The position numbers and the translations under genes were made by a program. From Liolophura sinensis (taxonomy: Eukaryota > Mollusca > Polyplacophora > Chitonida > Chitonidae): a stretch of DNA of 64,000 nucleotides. The notes under the pieces were generated by a model. That model worked only from the letters and a program-made list of their open reading frames with translations, was not told where the DNA came from and did no database searches. The stretch spans positions 18,893,717 through 18,957,716 of the forward strand of contig NC_088305.1 of assembly GCF_032854445.1 (NCBI RefSeq). The letters run 5' to 3'. Each line of letters opens with the position of its first letter. Within the stretch, counting starts at the first letter, position 1. Positions 57,658 to 64,000 of this stretch are shown piece by piece.

Positions 57658-60052
57658 AGTATATTCATTTCTCTACGATTATTTATTCATTCAGTGATTT
57701 AGTTCGACTGGTGTTTAACGCCGTAGTGAGGAAAACTTCACTTGGTCGGAGATACCATAGGCCTTTTTCTCATACCTGTGAAATACCCTGACCTCAAGTC
57801 GTAGCTGCACAAGTGCCCAACAGATGGATAGATTTGAACTCACAACCAAGGTATTCTAGGTCACACAGGCTTAGGAGTCAACGATAATGATACATGTACA
57901 AGCGACATGGGCAAGCGACATTAAGGTAACGTTTCAAAGTTATTTCGTAACAGTATCCAACTGAAATTGTGTACCTTTCCTGTTTTCGAGTCTTTTGGAT
58001 TCATCATTGCCATTTATTTCTGTTCGCGCTGAGGACAATACACGTGAAGAGGCCTAGACATTCCAGAAAGAGAAACAGTTTTGCCAGATTTAGTCAGAAT
58101 GCAACGATAATTCATAGGTCATACAGGTTGATTTAACAGTTTGACGTTGGCGTCACAAAACACTGGAGAAATCATTCCTAGATAAAAATCCATACCGTTG
58201 AAGTATAAAGCTGGTCGATGGGGAAGCGAGGAAACAAATTAATCTATCGACAAAGATAACAGCGCTCCATATTTTTTCTCCCTCACGTTTAACGATGTTC
58301 TAGGACAAGCACAATTGCAGCTATTCATATCTACATCATGTCAACGTAATGAAAAAACGTATCTCTCACGGTTTAATGGCAGACTTTTCCTGAGTAATCT
58401 ATACCTTATTTTCTGTTAATAATTAGCTATCAGCTAACGGCGAAGAAGGCTCCAGATTTTTATACTAATGAGGCCCTAAAAAAAGTATAATGCCAGTACA
58501 AAAATCATGCCATCGTTGTTATTATATCTTAGGCTGTCCATATATCCATGGCTAAAGGAGGCACTTTTTGACAACCTTTTTTCGGAGAGATCGCTGTCAG
58601 ACATTTGTGAAGCTGTGGCCTGCATGGTGTCACGTGAGTCAAAGGTCCAGACCTGCACGGTGAGTCACTGATGAAGAGAATATTTCATTATAGGCTCTCT
58701 GTCAGGCATCATTTAAACTGACAGTGTCTTTTAGGCTTTTAATTTTTTTTTATTTATTTATTTATTTATTGAAATCAGAGGTCTACAGTAACGACGGTGG
58801 TAAAGTAAATGAAATTGTTCTTATTTTTCTGAGGATTTGTATTGTTGATTTAACTCGTGCTTCAAGGCCGTAAGGTAAGGTTTGGTGAAGCCAGACTGAC
58901 CCCTGGGGGAGAGAGGGGCACAGCATTTTGCCACATACCTGACAAACTCTATAACCTTAAGCTAACACAGAACCGACGAGAACTGGACTCGAACAGAAGA
59001 CAGACTGAAGCCATTAATCTGCTCGAAAACCATGTAAAAGGTGTTTTGCAATATAATTTATTACGCAGTGGACAAGCGAAGAAATTCTAAGACTGCAAAT
59101 TTTAACGTCTTAAGAATGTATTGAAATGATACACAACAAGACCGCCAAAGTTTATTTTTCAGTTTTAAAGGAGATTTAATATAAAAATTAACTGGTTTTG
59201 TGGCATGTCTCCAACTTATCGAGATACTTATTGGATCATCATAAATGACAGGTTCTCACTGAAGTACGAAAAGCCTATTTATAAAAAAGAGAAGATGTTT
59301 TGTGATTCTGAAGAAATATTTTATTTTTTAAAAAACAAATGCAATATTAGCAGCTTCAACCCTCGAGGACAGTGTTAAAACAAGATTCTCTTTGACATTG
59401 CGAGATATGTAACAAGCTTTTATTTCATCACGATCGGCTTTTAAGAGATACTTTCAAGGTTTATCTCCGAAGTCCTAACTTTCCAGTCTCCTCATTTTTC
59501 CCAAGAGATGTACCTGTGATGAGATAGACGAAATTAAAGGGAACGCTTTATGCATGACGTCGTCAAAGTAAACTGGATTACCCATGAGGCCTCTGCGTCA
59601 ACTTTTTTTATGCGTTTTTATCAACTCCATGACTCCATGTAATATTTTTCACAATACAAGGCTTCCTTTATAGATAAAAAGCTGGCTTGTGCGAACCCTT
59701 TCCAATTCCCAGGAAGAGTTCCAAAGGTGGCAGTTTTGTCACATAAACACTGATAATTTCGAAGTCAAAGAAAATAACAGTATGATACTGATATCGATAT
59801 ATTTAAACACAGTGCTGGGTTTCCTCCCAACATAACGCTGGCCTCCGTCGTAAACATGAAATACTCGGTTTAAAACTCCAAACAAATAAATATTAAAATA
59901 AATAAATCACAGGGCTAAAAACGGCTTTCCGTGTATGTGTGATTTAGCCTCTAAAAGTTGTTTGATTTTCAAATTTCTAAAAACAAAGGATTAAAATGCA
60001 CATTCCATTCTGCAGTATACCTTGCTCCATCTAGTGCAGGGTTTCAGTATTA

Positions 60053-60077
60053 TACTATCCAAAAAAAGAAACGCATA
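60053..60077 (+). repeat. Tc1 element terminal inverted repeat, left
   Basis: It begins TACTATCCAAAAAAAGAAAC. It pairs with 61561-61585. Confidence 0.95.
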
Positions 60078-60248
60078 ACCCGGTTTTTTGCGGAGGTGAT
60101 GCAGTCTTTTCAATTATGCATAACTAAATAAGAATTGCTATTCTGCAAATATTTTTTTACACAGATTAAGGAAGGGTCCATATCTAGACAACAAGGCCAT
60201 CAACTTGAGGTAAGACACTTACAATGAGTCTCCCACTTGAGTGGAATG

Positions 60249-61256
60249 TCAGTATCTGTTGTGACCACCACGGGCACGAATAACAGTTCTGACACGCCTT
60301 GTCATGGACTGGATGAGACGCTGGATAGAGGCCTGGGGAATGTTCTGCCACTCCTTCTGCAAACATGCAACTTGCTCTTGAAGCGTTTGGGGTTGAGGTT
60401 GACGTTGGCGTAGACGTCGATCAAGTTCATCCCACAGATGCTCAATTGGGTTAAGATCCGGGGAACGGGGCGGCCAGGGTAGCACATTTACATTGTTTTC
60501 GGCGAGGAAGTCCCTTGTGACACGTGCAGTGTGCGGTCTGGCGTTGTCCTGCTGGAACAACTCCCGCTGAACGTCAATGACAGGTAAGAGGTGTGGCTGC
60601 AGGATGGTGTCTCGGTAGCGTACGGCCGTAAGATTTCCCTGAACGTGGACAAGATTTGTACGACCAGTATACGATATTGCTGCCCACATCATCACACTCC
60701 CTCCACCAAATCTGTCCGCTTGGCGTACGCAGTTAGGGACATAACGTTCGTCAGCACGTCTGTAAACCCGGTTTCTACCATCACGTCTCTGCAATAGGAA
60801 TCTGGACTCATCACTGAACCCAATGCGTCGCCAGTTGCGTAGATTCCATGCAGTCACGTTGTTGCACCATCGGAGGCGATTGACGCGATGGTGAGGACGC
60901 AGCACGATCCCAACATAGGGCCTCCTGGCTCTCAGTCCATGTTCCCTCAGCCTGTTCCGCACTGTCTGACCTGATATCCTCCTCACTCCCGGTATGCTGG
61001 CTGCTGTGCTTTCAGCTGTAGCACAACGGTCACGCAAATGGAGGACCCTTATGTAGCGATCTTGGGCTGCTGTAGTGACACGTCGTCGACCTGAACGCCG
61101 ACGGTCATTTGTTGTCCCAGTATTGTTGTAGCGGGCAGCAAGCCATGAAATCGTGCTCTGGCTGACGTGTAGACGCCTAGAAATGGACGATTGGGACTCT
61201 CCAGCTTGAAGTCTTCCAATGGCAATATTTCTTGTGACAGTGTCAAGACGTGACAT
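60249..61256 (-). CDS. Tc1-family DD34E transposase
   Basis: A 335-residue protein with an ATG start and no interruption, close to the usual 340 or so for the family. It cuts and pastes its own element at TA sites in the nucleus. Residues 1-60 form a paired-like helix-turn-helix DNA-binding region (RLHVSQSTISWLAARY), followed by an arginine-rich GRRR-type motif at 52-59 that can serve as AT-hook or nuclear signal. A second helix-turn-helix extends to about 110. The catalytic domain has Asp149 (IGFSDESRF), a GGGSVMMWAAIS glycine box at 184-195, Asp237 (FQQDNARPHTA) and Glu272 (SPDLNPIEHLWDELDRR). There are 34 residues between the second Asp and the Glu. All three catalytic residues are present. 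The C-terminal 60 residues are basic and end in GGHNRY. Whether it is active cannot be told from sequence. Confidence 0.97.
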   Translation of the reverse strand: MSRLDTVTRNIAIGRLQAGESQSSISRRLHVSQSTISWLAARYNNTGTTNDRRRSGRRRVTTAAQDRYIRVLHLRDRCATAESTAASIPGVRRISGQTVRNRLREHGLRARRPYVGIVLRPHHRVNRLRWCNNVTAWNLRNWRRIGFSDESRFLLQRRDGRNRVYRRADERYVPNCVRQADRFGGGSVMMWAAISYTGRTNLVHVQGNLTAVRYRDTILQPHLLPVIDVQRELFQQDNARPHTARVTRDFLAENNVNVLPWPPRSPDLNPIEHLWDELDRRLRQRQPQPQTLQEQVACLQKEWQNIPQASIQRLIQSMTRRVRTVIRARGGHNRY

Positions 61257-61560
61257 GTTGAATCAGCTTGAAAACACCACTTGAAAGATGCCGATTTCCG
61301 GCCCGAAGTTGCGGTTTTATAGTCACACACTGCATGCTTTCCATGCGTATGTTCGGCGTGTAAGACTGCACGTGATGCAGTGTGGTGCTGTATTTTTTAC
61401 TTCTTCCAAAAACGGCCTCCAAACTCAACATTTTCAACCAAGAAATGTTTTGGGGAATAAAATGTGTGCTAACTGTGACTATTAACAATATTAAAACACA
61501 TTTTGCTCATGAAATGAAGACAAAATGTATTTATTTCATTTTAAAATAAAACAAAACACC

Positions 61561-61585
61561 TATGCTTTTCTTTTTTTGGATAGTA
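61561..61585 (-). repeat. Tc1 element terminal inverted repeat, right
   Basis: It reads TACTATCCAAAAAAAGAAAA on the minus strand, with one mismatch to the left end at the twentieth base. Confidence 0.95.
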
Positions 61586-62040
61586 TATTTCAAACGTTCC
61601 TTAGAAAAATCGCCTACCTTTAGGCCCTACATGATAAAGGTTGTATGGAAACTGGCGACGGTTGTCATTAAAATCCCTACTGGGTGCTGCGGGCGAGTCA
61701 TAAGCGTGATTAGCCTCTCACCAATGCGGTCGCTATTTACGTCCTGGCTGGCATCCTGTTCGGTCGTACGTGGGAAGGTCTACCACCAGCCCCACGTTTT
61801 GTCCGGTTTCCGTCGTATACGTGAAAATAAATACATGTGGATAGATAGAATCCATAACGTTGATGGTTTTATACATTCGAAGACCTCGGACCCACTGTTC
61901 CTTGAAAAAAAGGCCCGAACCGTCTCATTCACTAAGCGGTATACTGATTATCTGCTATATCTAAACAATCCATATAGAGCACACTCCGTGAAAGATATAT
62001 ATATATAAATATATATAATATAATATATAATATTATAATA

Positions 62041-62055
62041 TCCTTTAAACCCAAG

Positions 62056-62132
<77 letters not shown>

Positions 62133-62149
62133 ACCTTGGGTTTAAAGGA
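62041..62149. repeat. AT tract flanked by a 15-bp inverted repeat
   Basis: TCCTTTAAACCCAAG (62041-62055) and CTTGGGTTTAAAGGA (62135-62149) flank about 75 bp of AT repeat, so the whole block can fold on itself. Copy A has only the right arm. An irregular AT stretch (62002-62040) precedes the left arm. Confidence 0.9.
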
Positions 62150-63211
62150 AGCCACATACTCACCAGGTAGGCACGTTTTATCTGGACCTGTATTTGTACA
62201 AAGAGCAAAACGGTTTTCTGTCTCGAAGACAGTTTTGACATTGTGAATTATGATTCACTTGGATAAAAACAAGCTGAAGAGCGTGTACATTTGGGGTGTA
62301 CATATCTCGCTATGCCGTTATGTGATGATTTCAATCAACGTCACAAGTTATTACTGCAAAAGCTCGTGTGTTAAGTTTATTCCATTAAACGACTTGGAAA
62401 CGCTACTCTGTTATCCACGTGATCGATTTTCTCTCCTGCAAACCTTTGATTTTCCAATTACGACAACGAATCGCTTTTAACCACCAGCTTTGCCGCAATT
62501 TAAAGTCAAAACCGATTTTGCCTTCTAAGACATCTCGAGAACAAGAAGCAATGAGTCGTCGGTGTTGGTAAGACAGACTGCCTTCTAACCGTCTTTATAC
62601 AAGCTTCACTATGCTGTAAACCTACCATCAGGATCCATTCGCATTGTTTTGATGTTTTTGTATGTTAAACTTAATGACAACACAGCAATCGGAGTAATTC
62701 TAGACCACTCAAGGCCAAAATAGCTGACATCACTGCATTTTCATTCAAATGGAATAATTACCACAAGCTAACAGCACGGCATGGGGAAAGGAGAATTCTT
62801 TCTAAAGCTTGCATGCGTGGTCACTTTTTTACAACAGATATGATTTGTTAACGTGGCACGCCTGCCATAACAGGTCCCTTTACATTGTTTTAATATTGTT
62901 GTATGTTAAATCTGATGACAATACAGCATTTAGAGTAAGCTTAGATTATCACGCTGGTTTCACCCTGTGTTGTAAGTTTTATATACACGTTTCTATTTCC
63001 TGCGTAGATCAGGATTCTGCTGTTGGAGTAGGTATCCCTCATGCCTGGTTCCTTTGCAGTGTTTTAATGTGATTCTATGTTAAATGTGATGATAACAAAG
63101 CATTCTGAGTAATTCTCGAACACTGACGTCTTATAAATTGCAGGTAGTGTCTCTGCATTTTTTGTACCCATTTTCGTTGAAAACCAAGGGGTGATAGAGG
63201 CCGTGTAATTT

Positions 63212-63420
63212 GATTCTCTTTAAGCATTTGCATGAATGGTTAGAAAATAACCCAAACTGAGGTAAACTGACAAGAGGACGTATTTCGCCTGTTACAAGTG
63301 ATCATTTGCCAAATGTCACACTGTAATCCCCCCCCCCCCCCCACCCCGCTTTCTCTCTCTATTCTGTAGAAACTGTACAAGTCTTTTATTATATCATGTT
63401 CCTGCATAAACCAGGGTTTT
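63212..63420 (-). repeat. spacer and M-element flank
   Basis: Includes a C run at about 63330-63345. 63385-63420 (ATCATGTTCCTGCATAAACC) is the reverse of the M-element end at about 5050-5075. Confidence 0.55.
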
Positions 63421-64000
63421 GCTGGTGGACTAAGCATCCCAGAAGCCTGGTCCCTGTTGGTGGACTAAGCATCCCCGAGGCCTGGTCCCTGCTGGTGGAC
63501 TAAGCATCTCCGAGGTCTGGTCTCTGCTGGTGGAATAAGCATCCCCGAGGCCTGGTCCCTGCTGGTGGACTAAGCATCCCCGAGATCTGGTCCCTGCTGG
63601 TGGACTAAGCATCCCGAAGGCCTGGTCCCTGCTGGTGGAATAAGCATCCCCGAGGCCTGGTCCCTGCTGGTGGACTAAGCATCTCTGAGGCCTGGTCCCT
63701 GCTGATGGATTAAGCATCCCCCGAGGCCTGGTCCCTGCTGGTGGACTAAGCATCTCTGAGGCCTGGTCCCTGCTGGTGGACTAAGCATCCCCGAGGTCTG
63801 GTCCCTGCTGGTGGACTAAGCATCCCCGAGGCCTGGTCCCTGCTGGTGGACTAAGCATCCCCTAACCCTGGTCCCTACTGGTGGACTCAGCATCCCAGAG
63901 GCCTGGTCCCTGCTGCTGGACTCAGCATCCCCTAACCCTGGTACCTGCTGCTGGACTAAGCATCCCAGAGGCCTGGTCCTTGCTGGTGAACTAAGCATCC
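63421..64000 (-). repeat. 35-bp minisatellite of an M element, runs off the window
   Basis: About 16.5 units of 35 bp (GCTGGTGGACTAAGCATCCC, CGAGGCCTGGTCCCT), the exact reverse of the 4.9-kb array. The 35-bp period rotates the frame, so minus-strand frames such as 63430-63753 are open but meaningless. Confidence 0.95.

Larger units (their letters stand above)
60053..61585 (-). mobile_element. Tc1/mariner-type DNA transposon, apparently complete
   Basis: A 1533-bp element with 25-bp terminal inverted repeats (60053-60077 and 61561-61585, one mismatch) and flanking TA (60051-60052, 61586-61587). The homologous place in copy A (about 53596-53610, CAGTATCATTTCAAACG) is uninterrupted and gives the empty site: one TA-like dinucleotide where copy B has two plus the element. 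The only gene is an intact transposase on the minus strand. Intact reading frame and near-perfect ends suggest a young insertion. Confidence 0.96.
57658..63211. repeat. 4-kb duplicated unit, copy B
   Basis: Second copy of 51189-55174. Its ends coincide with copy A at AGTATATTC and GTGTAATTT. It carries the Tc1 element (60053-61585), a shorter TTTA tract at 58749-58770 and a remodelled AT tract at 62000-62149. It is not flanked by R repeats. Subfeatures parallel copy A: SINE-like element at about 57703-57893, SINE remnants at about 59815-59907 and 61690-61833, block f at 62178-62410. Confidence 0.9.

Noticed and set aside
63430-63998. Proline/glycine-rich collagen-like frames on the minus strand
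   Set aside because: The 35-bp period rotates through all frames. The sequence is an M-element array seen elsewhere as noncoding repeat.
1-64000. A novel defence, biosynthetic or other multi-gene system
   Set aside because: Apart from transposon proteins no gene cluster can be supported. The window is best read as repeat-rich intergenic or intronic DNA.

Overview
This window looks like gene-poor, repeat-saturated nuclear DNA from a lophotrochozoan animal, most likely a mollusc. The base composition is AT-rich. There are no bacterial-style gene runs and no operons. Most recognisable sequence is tRNA-derived SINEs of the kind common in molluscs, whose shared 3' end reads roughly ATTCTTGAGTACGGCGTAAA followed by AATAAATA tails. 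No host gene with a recognisable conserved domain is present. The species call is inference from repeat style only.

The only intact, recognisable coding sequence is a 335-codon Tc1/mariner transposase (DD34E) at 60249-61256 on the minus strand. It lies in a 1533-bp element with 25-bp terminal inverted repeats and a TA target duplication. The second protein-coding element is a decayed tyrosine-recombinase retrotransposon of the DIRS/PAT/Ngaro kind on the minus strand at about 31.7-35.4 kb. Its Gag-like zinc finger, reverse transcriptase, RNase H and tyrosine recombinase (with an HxxR motif) can be read in order through frameshifts and stops. A SINE with a 12-bp target duplication sits inside its Gag part.

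Layout: 0-9 kb is mostly unassigned DNA with scattered SINEs, a 35-bp-minisatellite element (M) at 4.7-5.1 kb and a MITE-like inverted-repeat element split by a SINE (8.0-8.5 kb). From 9.3 to 27 kb there are two diverged, rearranged copies of a unit of about 9 kb whose blocks (called a to j here) recur in nearly the same order. An inverted, partial copy lies at 42.9-49.4 kb. From 27 to 30 kb there are further short diverged duplications. The retroelement at 31.7-35.4 kb is followed by two abutting minisatellites (17/34 bp and 40 bp units, 35.4-37.46 kb), then a 23-bp array (37.9-38.4 kb), a 61-bp array (40.9-41.75 kb) and a 19-bp array (48.0-48.66 kb). From 50.9 kb to the end, a 4-kb unit occurs twice (51189-55174 and 57658-63211). 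The first copy is flanked by homogeneous 60-bp minisatellites and the second carries the Tc1 insertion. The window ends inside another 35-bp M array.

The parts do not form a pathway. They record nested mobile-element insertion, tandem-array expansion and segmental duplication. Many long open frames lie in minisatellites and are by-products of unit length, so they are not called as genes. Boundaries of diverged repeat blocks were set by eye and are approximate.
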